Of a stretch of 64,000 bases of DNA, positions 9,088 through 18,903 are shown piece by piece. The stretch covers positions 2,914,001 through 2,978,000 of the forward strand of contig NZ_CP117167.1 in NCBI RefSeq assembly GCF_028596025.1. The letters are read 5' to 3'. The stretch's first letter is position 1, and every line of letters begins with the position of its first letter. This stretch comes from Mucilaginibacter jinjuensis. Lineage in GTDB: Bacteria; Bacteroidota; Bacteroidia; Sphingobacteriales; Sphingobacteriaceae. The notes beneath the pieces are model-generated. The model was not told where the DNA came from and made no database searches. It saw only the letters and a list, made by a program, of their open reading frames with translations. Position numbers and translations under genes: made by a program.

Positions 9088-10116
9088 ATGAACGTTAAGT
9101 CAGGAGCTTTTAAGCCTGCAACCGGTAAAGTAGTTGTTGTCGGAACTTCTGCAGGTGGTATGAGCGCATCCATTAAGTTATTGCAACAATTATCGGCCGA
9201 TTTTCCTGCACCTATACTTTTAGTGCAACATATATCTGGAGATGCCTCCGGAGATGCACTGTTACATGAGTTGAATAAAAGCAGTAAGCTTAAATGTGTG
9301 CATGCGGTACATGATGAGTTGTTACAAAGCGGGCACATTTACCTCGCGCCGTCTGATCACCATTTAATGGTGGTAAAGAATGGGCGGGTACAGGTTACTA
9401 AAGGCGCGCAGGAAAATCGGTCTCGCCCTGCCATCGATCCTTTATTTCGTTCTGCGGCGGTAGCATTTTGTAACCGTGTTATCGGTATTATACTAACCGG
9501 ATATTTGGATGATGGGACGGCAGGAATGATTGCCATCCGGCGTTGTGGCGGCACCTGCATTATTCAGGACCCTGATGATGCGGAATACCCGGATATGCCT
9601 CAAAATGCCTTAAACCAGGTGGATGCGGATTATTGCCTGCCCATCGCAGCAATGGGCGGTGTATTAGTCAAGTTAATGGCGAACCCTAATAAAAAGCAAA
9701 TCAAAATTCCGACAGATATCCAACGGGAGGCCAAAATTGCCGAGCGCGTATTAAGTGACCTCGCTTCGGTAAATGCGCTGGGCGAACAGGTGCCGTTTAA
9801 CTGCCCCGGATGTGGAGGTGTTTTATGGAAAATTAAAGAGGGGTCATTTTTGCGGTACAGGTGCCATACCGGGCATGCCTACACGGCAGCTGCTTTACTG
9901 GCCGAGCAGACTAATAAAATAGAAGAAACCATGTGGGTGGCCCTGCGCATGTTCGAAGAAAGGCGAAACTTGCTGACCACACTGGCCAAAGAGCAAACGG
10001 GTTCAGCTTCACGTTCTGCTGCAGAACGCGCAGCCTTATCTCAGGTGCATATAGACCGCATCAGGGCAATTTTATTAGCAGACGATAAGGCCACTATCAG
10101 CGATATGCCACGATAA
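9088..10116 (+). CDS. CheB-type protein-glutamate methylesterase without receiver domain
   Basis: 342 residues. Residues about 12-195 form a CheB methylesterase domain with the triad: Ser21 (GTSAGG), His48 (VQHIS) and an Asp in YLDDGTAGM near residue 142. The receiver domain of classical CheB is absent. The C-terminal part has a zinc-ribbon-like CPGCGG ... RYRCHTGH segment followed by helices. Classical CheB demethylates chemoreceptors, but no receptor, CheA or CheW gene is in the window. Such stand-alone enzymes often accompany CheB-CheR-PAS hybrids, as here. A different signalling role is inference. Confidence 0.88.
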   Translation: MNVKSGAFKPATGKVVVVGTSAGGMSASIKLLQQLSADFPAPILLVQHISGDASGDALLHELNKSSKLKCVHAVHDELLQSGHIYLAPSDHHLMVVKNGRVQVTKGAQENRSRPAIDPLFRSAAVAFCNRVIGIILTGYLDDGTAGMIAIRRCGGTCIIQDPDDAEYPDMPQNALNQVDADYCLPIAAMGGVLVKLMANPNKKQIKIPTDIQREAKIAERVLSDLASVNALGEQVPFNCPGCGGVLWKIKEGSFLRYRCHTGHAYTAAALLAEQTNKIEETMWVALRMFEERRNLLTTLAKEQTGSASRSAAERAALSQVHIDRIRAILLADDKATISDMPR

Positions 10117-10143
10117 ACTATCGGGTGTTAGCTTAGTATGGCT

Positions 10144-10165
10144 TAATTATAATTGAATATAATTA
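10144..10165. repeat. Inverted repeat upstream of the CheB-CheR-PAS hybrid gene
   Basis: TAATTATA (10144-10151) and TATAATTA (10158-10165) are perfect 8-bp arms with a 6-nt spacer, 34 nt upstream of the ATG at 10199. It could be a regulator site, but AT-only repeats arise easily by chance in such DNA. Confidence 0.25.
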
Positions 10166-10198
10166 CCTTTAACCTTTAACCAAATCATCTAACCCCCA

Positions 10199-13158
10199 AT
10201 GATCAAGTCGAGAAAAGGGACTCCACCTGAAATAGCTGCAAAAAAGAAACCAGGAGGAGCTGGACGAAAGGCCAAACCTAAATCATTTCCGATAATAGCA
10301 ATTGGTGGTTCTGCAGGGTCATTCCCGGCTTATGAGAAATTTTTTGCAAACATGCCGACGGATAGCGGGATGGCTATTGTGATCATCATGCATCTTGACC
10401 CGCTGCACAAAAGCCAGCTTTCTGAGGTAATGCAGCGTTACACCACAATTCCCGTAGTTGAGGCTACCGATGGGATAATCATTGAGCCAGACCATGTTTA
10501 TATCATCCCATCCAATAAAGATATGGGGATACATAACCGCAAGCTGTTGTTGCTCAACGCATCAAAACCCGAAGGCGTCCGCCAGCCTATCGATTATTTT
10601 TTCCAAAGCCTGGCCAATGACTAGTGGAACCGGTCGGTAGCGGTTATTCTTTCCGGAATGGGGGCCGATGGCGAAACCGGTATTAGGATGATTAAGGAAA
10701 ATCTTGGATTGACAATTGCTCAAGACCCCGACACGGCAGACTATAATAGCATGCCCTTAGCTGCAATAGGCACAAATTTGGTTGACTATGTGCTGGCGCC
10801 CGAAGAAATGCCGCTAAAGATTATTCAGTATCTGAGCCATCCCATCATTGCTGATGAACCAACTGACGAGGATAAAATTTCTGTAAAGAACAGCACAGCT
10901 ATTCAAAAAATATTGATGTTGTTGCGTACACATACAGGCAATGATTTTGCGCTGTATAAAAAAAGTACCATTACGCGCCGTATCGACCGCCGCATAGCTT
11001 ATCACCAGTTTACAGACTATGCACAATACGCCAACTATATTAAAGATAACCCCGAGGAAACCGGGAATCTGTTTAATGAATTACTGATCGGCGTAACCAA
11101 ATTTTTTAGGGATGCGGCTGCTTTTGAATCCTTAAAGCATATTTTAAAAGAGCTGCTCAAACATAAAAAAGCCGACGAGCCATTTAGGGTTTGGGTGGCA
11201 GGCTGTTCTACTGGCGAAGAAGCATATTCGGTGGCTGTGCTCCTGGTAGAAGCTGTAAACGAACTTAAACAAAAAATTGGCCCTAAGATACAGGTATACG
11301 CTACAGATCTGGATGCCGAAGCACTTAACACGCACGTTTAGGCCTTTATCATGAAAATATTGTCGCCGAGGTTTCGCCCGAACGGTTGGCGCGCTTTTTT
11401 TCTAAAGAAGATGACCGGTACCGGGTAAAAAAGGAGTTAAGGGATATTATTGTATTTGCGCAACAAAACTTGATTAAAGACCCGCCTTTTATCAAACTGG
11501 ACCTGCTTTGTTGCCGTAACATGCTCATTTACTTCACACCCGAATTGCAGAAAAAAATTATTCCGCTTTTCTACTATGCGCTCAATCCAAATGGAGTTAT
11601 GTTTATGGGGCCAGCAGAAACAATTGGTGGTTTTACCGATATGTTCAGATCTATCGACCCTAAATGGAAATTATTCAGCAGGCTCGAAGGCAATATTATG
11701 TTAGGCAACATGATTGATTTCCCATTCCATTCTGCCCAACAACCTTTACACACCTTAAAACCAAATGAAGTGACCCTGCCAAAACAAAAACGATCAGTCA
11801 CAGATATTTTTAACCGGGTATTAATCGACAAGTTTTTACCACCATCAGTTCTTGTAAACGAAAAAGGGGATATTTTATATAATAATGGCAATACCGGCAA
11901 ATACCTGGAATTGCCCCGAGGTGAAACCGTAGTTAATAACGTTTTAAAGCTGGCTAAAGAAGAACTAAAGTACGCGTTATCTAATAGCATACAGCAGGCA
12001 CTTAAGAGTAATGAGATTGTATTTATTGAAAACATATTATTAAAGGTTGATAAACGATCGCACCTGATCAATATTAAAGCTACCGCCATAAAGGAGGTTG
12101 ATGCACAGCCGTGGGTTATGATCGTATTTGATGATCACGGAGTAGTAAATTCTAACAAAAGTAAGTCTAAGCAGAGTATAACAACTGATGGTAACGTAAT
12201 TGCTGAAGAACTTAAAAAAGAACTGGTTTATACCAAGCAGCAATTAACCACTACTGTTGAGGAGATGGAACGTTCGTTAGAAAGGCTGAGGTTAAGTAAT
12301 GAAGAATTACAAAGTACTAACGAAGAGCTGCAAAGTACCAACGAAGAATCGCTGACTACTAAAGAGGAAATGCAGTCGCTTAATGAGGAGCTGATGACTG
12401 TAAATACGCAATACCAGGCCAAGGCAGAAGAGCTTACCCGGCTGAATAATGACATGAAAAACCTGTTGGATTCTACCGAGGTTTGCACGTTGTTCCTGGA
12501 TAATGACTTGAATATTTTACGGTACACCCCGCAAATCCGTCAATTGTTTAATCTCATAGCCAGTGATATAGGGAGGCCGATCAGCCATGTGGTATCTAAT
12601 TTCGAAAAACCAATTAATGAAGATGACATCAGGCAAGTAATTGATAAGCTGACTATTAAGGTTTCAGACATCCGCACAAAAAATAACGAATGGTACCGCA
12701 TGCGGATTATGCCATACCGCACTTTGGATAACTATATATCGGGTGCGGTATTAACCATGACCCTGATCACCGATTTTAAACAAATGCAATCGAAATTGCA
12801 TGTGTTAAAAGATTATTCTTCTTCAATTCTGGATGAAATACCGCAGGCTACGCTACTGCTAAATAATGAATTTACTATTTCGAGCGCTAATACCGCTTCT
12901 TTAAAACTGTTTGATTTAGGGGAGCATGAATTGCTTAACCAGAAAGCCGGAGATTTCCTTAAAAAACAATGGAAAACAGAAACGCCTGCACTGTTGTTAA
13001 AACAATGCCTGGCTGAACGAAAACAAGTTACGACTACCATAACCATTAAAGGGAAACAGGTAAGAACCTATCTACTTGATGCCCGGCCTTTTTTCGAACA
13101 GACCGAAACCACACTTTTAATTGTTTTAAGGATCAATGAAATTCAAAACGGAGAATGA
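10199..13158 (+). pseudogene. CheB-CheR-PAS hybrid sensor protein, broken by an amber codon and a frameshift
   Basis: One gene of about 985 codons read in three pieces. 10199-10624 holds the CheB N-terminus (IGGSAGS, IIMHLDP). TAG at 10622-10624 interrupts it just before the catalytic-Asp region, which resumes in the same frame (LSGMGADGETG). The CheR methyltransferase follows (TRRIDRR, SAM-binding VAGCSTGEEAYS). At about 11332 one G is missing (ACG-GCA-CGT expected), causing TAG 11339-11341; the CheR C-terminus continues in the next frame (CCRNMLIYF, then PAETIGGF). Next come a PAS-like domain, a long Glu/Asn-rich coiled coil (EELQSTNEELQ), and two more PAS-like domains. Intact, it would be a methylation-linked sensor coupled to the kinase that overlaps its 3' end by 23 nt. 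Possibly sequence errors. Confidence 0.85.
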
Positions 13159-14728
13159 AGAACTAAAAACAATAAACGTGTCGCCCACAGTTATGGAAAT
13201 GGTTGCGGCATCGCATAACGAACTGCGCCTGCAAAAAGCGCTTGAAGAATTGCATTTGCACCAGGCAGAGCTGGAGATGCAAAACGATGAGCTCCGTATC
13301 GTAAATGAAAAGCTCGAACTACAGCAGATTAAATTTTCCGGCATTTATGATTTAGCACCCATAGGCTATTATATCCTTGATAAGGCTGGTTTAATTAATG
13401 AAGTCAATAATGCCGGGATAGCTTTGTTCGAAACCGGGAAGAGCAATATTATAAACACTAGGCTGCAAAGTTTTGTGTCGGTAGAATATATGGATGCCTA
13501 CCATGTTTTTTTTCGCGAAATGCTGAGTAGCGGAAAGAAACAAAGATGCCAGCTTAAAATGAGATCACGTAAAGGACGGGAATTTTATGTGCAGATGGAG
13601 GCTATTGCTGTAACCCCGGTGCGCAACTACTTACCATTGCAATGCGATGTTGCCGTGATGGATATTACAGAAAGGGTACAAGCCGAAAAGGTTTTGGCGA
13701 AAACAAAAGAGCGCCTGGAACTTGCCCTGGAAGCGTCATCATCCGGTACCTGGGAGTTGGAGCTGGATACCATGAAGTTTTATCTGGATGAATTTAATTA
13801 CCAGACCTGTGCCATCCCTGGTGGAAAATTCGACGGGCGTTACCAAACATTCATTAATTTAATCCATCCGGATGATCGGGCGGAGGTTGATCACCAATTT
13901 CGGATTGCCCTTAATAATCAAAATTCAATAGACCTTGTTTGCCGCTTCGATAATCAAAGTGGGCATACTTGTTTTGCGAGTATACGAGGGTACGTAATAA
14001 CAGAACCAGGGCATCCTAACAGGTTTGTTGGTATTATGATGGATATTACAGCAAAGAAGAAAATGGAAGAAGAAGCTGTTCATTTAAAACACGATCAGCA
14101 AAGAAATATAGCGCTGGCAACCATACATGCAGAAGAAAGTGAACGTGCGCGGATAAGTGACGCCCTGCATGATAGTGTTAGCCAATTATTGTATGGTATA
14201 AGGATTAAACTGAACACACTTTTTGATGCAGAAGACCCTGCAGAGGTAATGCGGAATGTTTACGAAATGCTTGATATGGCTGTACTGGAAACACGTAATA
14301 TTTCTTTTGAACTGGCTCCGGCAATTCTCAATGATTTTGGCTTGAAGGCTACCATTGAAGAAATGGCCAAGCGGCTTTCCACGCCAAAGATGCTAATCAA
14401 AACCAAGCTGAATCGGTTGAACGAGCGTTTAACTTTACCGCTGGAGGCAAATATATTCCGCATATTGCAGGAACTGGTTAATAATGCCATGAAGCATTCA
14501 GGAGCGAGCCTTATAACCCTGGAAGTAAAAAAAAGTAAATCGATAGAACTTTTCATTTCAGATAACGGCAAAGGGTTCGATGTGGTTAAGCCCGAAGATA
14601 TTGCGTCGGGCTCAGGGTTAAGCAGTATCAGAAACCGGTTAAGTTTATACAATGGCTTTATGAGTATAGAATCAAAACAGGGGGCTGGTACAGTGGTGAA
14701 AATCAAATTGGAGGTTACGCCTGAATAA
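13136..14728 (+). CDS. PAS-domain sensor histidine kinase, NarL-partner type (HisKA_3)
   Basis: 530 residues. An N-terminal coiled coil (residues 25-65) leads to two PAS-like domains (about 66-185 and 195-310, the second ending FVGIMMDIT). The HisKA_3 dimerisation helix has phospho-acceptor His345 (ALHDSVSQ). The HATPase domain has N-box QELVNNAMKHS and G-box DNGKGFD. There is no membrane segment, so it is cytosolic. It overlaps the hybrid gene by 23 nt; a later start at Met20 or Met22 would avoid most of that. The response regulator follows after 5 nt, so the two form a pair. Confidence 0.92.
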   Translation: MKFKTENEELKTINVSPTVMEMVAASHNELRLQKALEELHLHQAELEMQNDELRIVNEKLELQQIKFSGIYDLAPIGYYILDKAGLINEVNNAGIALFETGKSNIINTRLQSFVSVEYMDAYHVFFREMLSSGKKQRCQLKMRSRKGREFYVQMEAIAVTPVRNYLPLQCDVAVMDITERVQAEKVLAKTKERLELALEASSSGTWELELDTMKFYLDEFNYQTCAIPGGKFDGRYQTFINLIHPDDRAEVDHQFRIALNNQNSIDLVCRFDNQSGHTCFASIRGYVITEPGHPNRFVGIMMDITAKKKMEEEAVHLKHDQQRNIALATIHAEESERARISDALHDSVSQLLYGIRIKLNTLFDAEDPAEVMRNVYEMLDMAVLETRNISFELAPAILNDFGLKATIEEMAKRLSTPKMLIKTKLNRLNERLTLPLEANIFRILQELVNNAMKHSGASLITLEVKKSKSIELFISDNGKGFDVVKPEDIASGSGLSSIRNRLSLYNGFMSIESKQGAGTVVKIKLEVTPE

Positions 14729-14733
14729 TTGCC

Positions 14734-15393
14734 ATGCTAAAATCCATAATCAATATTATTTTGGCGGATGACCACCTGATTGTTAGAGGAGGCATTAAAG
14801 CAATGCTTGAAAAGGAAAAATCTTTTCAAATCACGGGCGAAGCCAATAATGGTTTAGAGGTACTCCAATTGCTTAAAACCGGTATAAAAGCTAATATAGT
14901 GCTGGTTGATATGAATATGCCGGTAATGAGCGGCACAGAATTAATTGAAAGGCTTAAAAGTGAGTACCCGGATGTAAAAGTGATCATTTTAAGTGCATTG
15001 GATGCCGACAAGTATGTAATCAAGGCTTTCCGTTCTGGTGCGTGCGGCTATTTACTCAAAAATGTCAGCACGGCCGAGCTCATATTTGCCATTACGCAAA
15101 CTCATGATTACGGGCAATATATCTGTGCAGAACTATCCAGCCGCTTTTTAAAACGGATACTCACCATTCCCGATCCTATTACCAACGAGAATGTACAGAA
15201 CATCGAATTTTCAGCCACAGATATAGAAATTTTAAGCCTGTTATCTGAAGGGTTTACCAATCAGGAAGTTGCCGATAAATTATTCACCAGTAAGCGCACT
15301 GTCGAAAATCACCGCCAACAGCTCATCGATAAAACAGGGTCAAGAAATACTATTGCATTAATTCGTTTTGCCATGCTCAACGGCATTATTTGA
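14734..15393 (+). CDS. NarL/LuxR-family response regulator
   Basis: 219 residues. A receiver domain (1-125) carries the acidic pair ADD at 11-13, phospho-acceptor Asp59 (VLVDMNMP) and a Lys in LLKNVS. A C-terminal LuxR helix-turn-helix (about 155-215) shows EILSLLSEGFTNQEVADKLF followed by the recognition helix SKRTVENHRQQL. It should be phosphorylated by the kinase encoded 5 nt upstream and then bind DNA as a dimer. Its targets are not visible from the sequence. Confidence 0.95.
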   Translation: MLKSIINIILADDHLIVRGGIKAMLEKEKSFQITGEANNGLEVLQLLKTGIKANIVLVDMNMPVMSGTELIERLKSEYPDVKVIILSALDADKYVIKAFRSGACGYLLKNVSTAELIFAITQTHDYGQYICAELSSRFLKRILTIPDPITNENVQNIEFSATDIEILSLLSEGFTNQEVADKLFTSKRTVENHRQQLIDKTGSRNTIALIRFAMLNGII

Positions 15394-15490
15394 TCTGTAC
15401 TCGAAAATGGAGTAATTACCGCATACACAAAAAGGATTTTCAGCATAAAGCGAGAAATCGTGCTAGCTACTTTTGGTAAAACAATAAGCC

Positions 15491-15766
15491 ATGCTGAGAA
15501 TGCTGACTACCGAACTTCTCGAAAGCCTGATTAACCAGGGTTATCGATTCTGTTTATCAAGAACAACTACCATTTTAGGGGAAGACGCCGATGTATGTAT
15601 TACTTTACTGCCTGTAAAGCATACGCCGCTGCTTAGAAACTTACCCAAAAAATTCGATACGTTTTTTAAAATCAATGAAGAACCGCGCATAATGGCGACG
15701 GGGATTGACGAGACAATCATCCTGGTTGATCTCAGCGAAATTAACTTAATGGTGGAGGTGAGCTGA
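15491..15766 (+). CDS. Unknown 91-residue protein, coupled to a receiver-only protein
   Basis: I do not recognise the family. The protein is soluble-looking, with mixed alpha/beta composition and no signal peptide: MLRMLTTELLESLINQGYR, then a GEDADVCITLLPVK stretch and a C-terminal DETIILVDLSEINLMVEV. Its TGA shares one base with the ATG of the next gene (TGATG, 15764-15768), which implies translational coupling to the receiver protein. A start at Met4 (15500) is also possible. It might be a partner or output of that receiver, but this is inference from position only. Confidence 0.65.
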   Translation: MLRMLTTELLESLINQGYRFCLSRTTTILGEDADVCITLLPVKHTPLLRNLPKKFDTFFKINEEPRIMATGIDETIILVDLSEINLMVEVS

Positions 15767-16221
15767 TGAAAAAACGAATACTTATACTCGACGACGACAA
15801 AGACATCTTGGATATACTGGAGGAGATACTGGTATACGAGGATTTTGATGTAGCTATTGTAGAAAGCACTGATGATCTATGTAACCTGGTAAGGGCCTAT
15901 CAACCTTCATTAATCCTGTTAGACTTCTCTTTAAATGGCATGGATGGTGGCGAATGGTGTACGAAATTAAAAATCGACCCGGAATTTGCACATATCCCGG
16001 TTATTATTTTTAGTGCTTATTCTAACAAAGGCATATCAAAAGGTACTTATGGTTGTGATGACTTTATTGATAAGCCTTTTGATCTTGAAGATCTATTAGC
16101 CCGCATTAATCTCTTGACGGTTGTTAGGTATTCTCTCTGCTTTAAAGAGACCCAACAAGCTCAAATGCCACTTGGGCGGATAGCTAAAACAATTGCTGTA
16201 AGACAAGGGAATGAATTTTAA
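15766..16221 (+). CDS. Receiver-only (single-domain) response regulator
   Basis: 151 residues: a CheY-like receiver (1-120) with acidic cluster DDD at 9-11, phospho-acceptor Asp53 (LLDFSL), conserved Ser in FSAY and Lys103 (DKPF). A short extension without a known output domain follows. It resembles the receiver encoded at 21978-22349 (both have GG-E-(W/Y)-C after the Asp loop and HIPVI). It overlaps the 91-residue gene by one base and is followed after 17 nt by an XRE regulator, so the three are probably one unit. The cognate kinase is unknown; the PAS kinase upstream is a candidate. Confidence 0.88.
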   Translation: MKKRILILDDDKDILDILEEILVYEDFDVAIVESTDDLCNLVRAYQPSLILLDFSLNGMDGGEWCTKLKIDPEFAHIPVIIFSAYSNKGISKGTYGCDDFIDKPFDLEDLLARINLLTVVRYSLCFKETQQAQMPLGRIAKTIAVRQGNEF

Positions 16222-16238
16222 ATCACATTTATCAAGCT

Positions 16239-16520
16239 ATGATTAAAAATTATATAACTCCTGAACGAAAGGTAGTGTCAAATATTAGAAATTTAAGAGA
16301 AGCTAAATTTTATACACAAGATTACCTGGCCTGCAAATTAAAAATATCTCAGAATGCTTATAGTAAAATTGAGCTTTTCAAGTCTAAACTTACTTTAGAA
16401 CGTTTGTTTGCCATTGCAAGTATTTTGAATGTTGACGTTGTGGATATACTAACTGAACGGGAAGTTGAATACGATAAAATGGATAATTACGGTAATAATA
16501 TGGCCAGTCAGCATGGGTAA
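16239..16520 (+). CDS. XRE-family (HTH_3) DNA-binding protein
   Basis: 93 residues with a helix-turn-helix of the XRE type: NIRNLREAKFYTQDYLACKL, then the turn and recognition helix (SQNAYSKIELFKSKLTLERL), then FAIASILNVDVVDIL. The short C-terminal tail (residues 70-93) is polar. Only the DNA-binding fold is present, so it likely works as a small dimeric regulator. It sits 17 nt after the receiver-only gene. Targets cannot be seen. Confidence 0.85.
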   Translation: MIKNYITPERKVVSNIRNLREAKFYTQDYLACKLKISQNAYSKIELFKSKLTLERLFAIASILNVDVVDILTEREVEYDKMDNYGNNMASQHG

Positions 16521-16610
16521 ATTTATAGTCCCTTGATTGTATTTATATCATGAAATGTCTAAATTCAGTCAATGTTGGAAGGATAATTTAAGATAGCTGT
16601 CCAGATAATT

Positions 16611-16629
16611 CGCGCAGTTTAAACGCGCG
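16611..16629. repeat. Bulged palindrome between convergent genes
   Basis: CGCGC-A-GTTT / AAAC-GCGCG (16611-16629) is a palindrome with a single bulged A, in an AT-rich gap between the XRE gene (plus) and the DUF1810 gene (minus). It may serve as a shared terminator hairpin, although no long T-run flanks it. Confidence 0.3.
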
Positions 16630-16630
16630 A

Positions 16631-17050
16631 TTACAGTAACTGCAACGTTGCGCAGTCTCTGTCTCCATCAAAATATTTTTTCAAAACTTTTGAAAACACA
16701 TGATCAGCACCTGGTACTAAGCCGAATAGAGTCATAGAAGAAAACAGTTTCAAATCGTCTGGCGTACCCATAATCGTAGTGGCATTGTTGCCGGGTAGGT
16801 TTACCAGAACATTACTTATCTCTACAATTCGCTGCCCCAATAACGGATGTTCAAGATAAGCCTTAGCTTCTGGCAGATCTTTGATTGCAAAATGTTTAGC
16901 CATTTCACTAAACCCAAGACCAGCAACCTGCGGGAAAATATACCACATCCAATGACTACGCTTTTGCCCTGTTTTAATTTCTGTTAAAGCGATGTGGTAG
17001 TCTCTTGCCTGTGCGTCCAAAAAGCGTTTTAAATTGTAGTTGTTATTCAT
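16631..17050 (-). CDS. DUF1810 family protein
   Basis: 139 residues matching the DUF1810 pattern: LKRFLDAQARDYHIALTEI, the signature GQKRSHWMWYIFPQ, then GLGFSEMAKHFAI, a DLPEAKAYLEHPLLG helix and LFGLVPGADHVF near the C-terminus. No signal peptide or membrane helix. Length is normal. The biochemical function of the family is not established. It is transcribed divergently from the helicase gene (155-nt gap). Confidence 0.9.
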   Translation of the reverse strand: MNNNYNLKRFLDAQARDYHIALTEIKTGQKRSHWMWYIFPQVAGLGFSEMAKHFAIKDLPEAKAYLEHPLLGQRIVEISNVLVNLPGNNATTIMGTPDDLKLFSSMTLFGLVPGADHVFSKVLKKYFDGDRDCATLQLL

Positions 17051-17204
17051 TCAGTATCGTTTATTTATATCAGACAATTAATATGGCATAATAGCTTATA
17101 ATAACTTTTGCCGTTTCGTTTGTCCTTGTACAATAACAGTAGGTAAGGAAAATTGATTGTATGAATGTAACAAAACCTAAACCTGACTTTGTGGTTGTGC
17201 TTAA

Positions 17205-18737
17205 ATGGAAAATGAAACGGGCCAGAGCCTGAATATGGGGCAGAAAGCGCTCTATGGCTACCAGGAAAATGATATTAATCAACTTTTCGATAAGATCGGG
17301 CAGTCTCAAACAAATTATCGCTTACTTTATCAGCTGCCAACCGGTGGCGGAAAAACACGTATTTTTTCGGAGATCACCAGCCGTTTTATCAGTAAATATA
17401 ACCGTAAGGTAATTGTACTTACACACCGTGTTGAACTTTGTAACCAAACTGCCACTACATTAAAGAACTTAGGTGTTAAAAATAAGGTGATTAACAGCGC
17501 CCTGAAAACATTGAGCCGCAAAGAGGCTTACAAATGTTTTGTAGCTATGGTAGAAACACTAAAGAACCGGATAAAAGAAGGCTTGGTTAACCCTGATGAC
17601 ATAGGCCTGGTGATAATAGATGAGGCACATCACAATTCATTCCATAAACTTTTGGGGAAATTCAAAAATGCCATCATTATTGGCGTAACGGCTACTCCTT
17701 TTAGTTCGGACATTAATTTACCAATGCGTAAAAATTATGATGAACTGATTGTTGGCGAAAGTATCAGTTCTTTAATTGCACAAGGCTTTTTGGCAAAACC
17801 GAAAACATGGCGTTATGATGTAGAATTGAACACGTTAAAAACCGGGATACACGGAGACTTTACAGTAAGCACTTCTGATGAATTATATTCTTCACCAGCC
17901 ATGCTAGACCTTTTGATGCATGCCTATGAAGCTCATGCCAAAAACAAAAAAACGCTGATCTTTAACAATGGAATTTTTACCTCAAAAAACGTTCACAAAC
18001 TATTTTCAGACGCTGGTTATCCTGTACGTCATTTAGACAATCATACGTCGACTGCCGAACGTGCAGAAATACTCAAATGGTTTAAGAAAACTAAAGGCGC
18101 TATCCTGACCTCTGTATCAATCCTGACTACGGGCTTTGACGAGCCAACAATACAATCGGTTATTCTGAACCGGGCAACTACTTCGTTAACCTTATATCAT
18201 CAAATGATTGGCCGAGGGGGCAGGCGTTTGCCACAAAAGAAAAGCTTCAATATTATTGACCTGGGTAATAATACAGATCGTTTTGGTGAATGGCATATAC
18301 CGGTTGACTGGCAGCAGGTTTTTGAGCGTCCCGAGGCTTTTTATGAAGCAATGCACAGCAAAACCGAGTTTGAAGCACATCAATTACCATCAGACCTGCG
18401 TGGCAAATTTCCTAACAGTTTGCAAATTACATTTGATGTACAGCAGGCTTATCAGCATGCGCTGGATCAACAGATCAAAACAAAAATTGTAATTCGGGAT
18501 TCGATTCGTCAACATGCGTTGCTGTGCGCAGATAATAGTGATACAATTATGGAAGCACTCGGCCTGGCGGAGGAACTGGATAAAGAAATTAACTGGAGGG
18601 TAAAGCAGTATTGTAAATGCATAGGTAAAGTGACCAAAAATTATGCAGAATGGCTACAACAGGACTATAAAACCAAACTAAAACTGCTGATTACAAAGAT
18701 TATGCAGCGCCGCGCTTACTTACAAAAAGCAGGATAA
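17205..18737 (+). CDS. DEAD/DEAH-box superfamily 2 helicase (type III restriction/SSL2-like)
   Basis: 510 residues with the SF2 helicase motifs: motif I PTGGGKT (45-51), Ia VLTHRVEL, motif II DEAH, motif III TATP, a second RecA-like domain with TTGFDEP, and motif VI QMIGRGGR. Residues 380-510 form an extra helical region with a Lys-rich end and no known nuclease domain. No methylase or nuclease gene is adjacent, so a restriction role is not supported; a DNA or RNA remodelling role is likely but undefined. A start at Met11 is also possible. Confidence 0.88.
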   Translation: MENETGQSLNMGQKALYGYQENDINQLFDKIGQSQTNYRLLYQLPTGGGKTRIFSEITSRFISKYNRKVIVLTHRVELCNQTATTLKNLGVKNKVINSALKTLSRKEAYKCFVAMVETLKNRIKEGLVNPDDIGLVIIDEAHHNSFHKLLGKFKNAIIIGVTATPFSSDINLPMRKNYDELIVGESISSLIAQGFLAKPKTWRYDVELNTLKTGIHGDFTVSTSDELYSSPAMLDLLMHAYEAHAKNKKTLIFNNGIFTSKNVHKLFSDAGYPVRHLDNHTSTAERAEILKWFKKTKGAILTSVSILTTGFDEPTIQSVILNRATTSLTLYHQMIGRGGRRLPQKKSFNIIDLGNNTDRFGEWHIPVDWQQVFERPEAFYEAMHSKTEFEAHQLPSDLRGKFPNSLQITFDVQQAYQHALDQQIKTKIVIRDSIRQHALLCADNSDTIMEALGLAEELDKEINWRVKQYCKCIGKVTKNYAEWLQQDYKTKLKLLITKIMQRRAYLQKAG

Positions 18738-18903
18738 ATCCGATTCTGAAATTATAATTTAATTATTGTTTTAGTATGTCAATTGCGTCGTATCAGGATG
18801 TCAGAAAATATATTGTTTTTTGCTCATACTGAACAGTGCTTCGTATTATTCAAATCTCTACAAACAGGTTTAGGAACAATTTTTATGTAATTAGTATGTT
18901 GAA

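Noticed and set aside
12228..12527. Long Ser/Leu-rich minus-strand frame inside the hybrid sensor gene
   Set aside because: The repeat-like composition comes from reading the Glu/Asn-rich coiled coil backwards.
15766..16520. Toxin-antitoxin pair (small protein plus XRE regulator)
   Set aside because: The gene next to the XRE regulator is a receiver protein, and the 91-residue protein has no toxin motif that I recognise.
17205..18737. Restriction-modification system around the helicase
   Set aside because: No methylase, nuclease domain or specificity gene lies next to it; the helicase stands alone.
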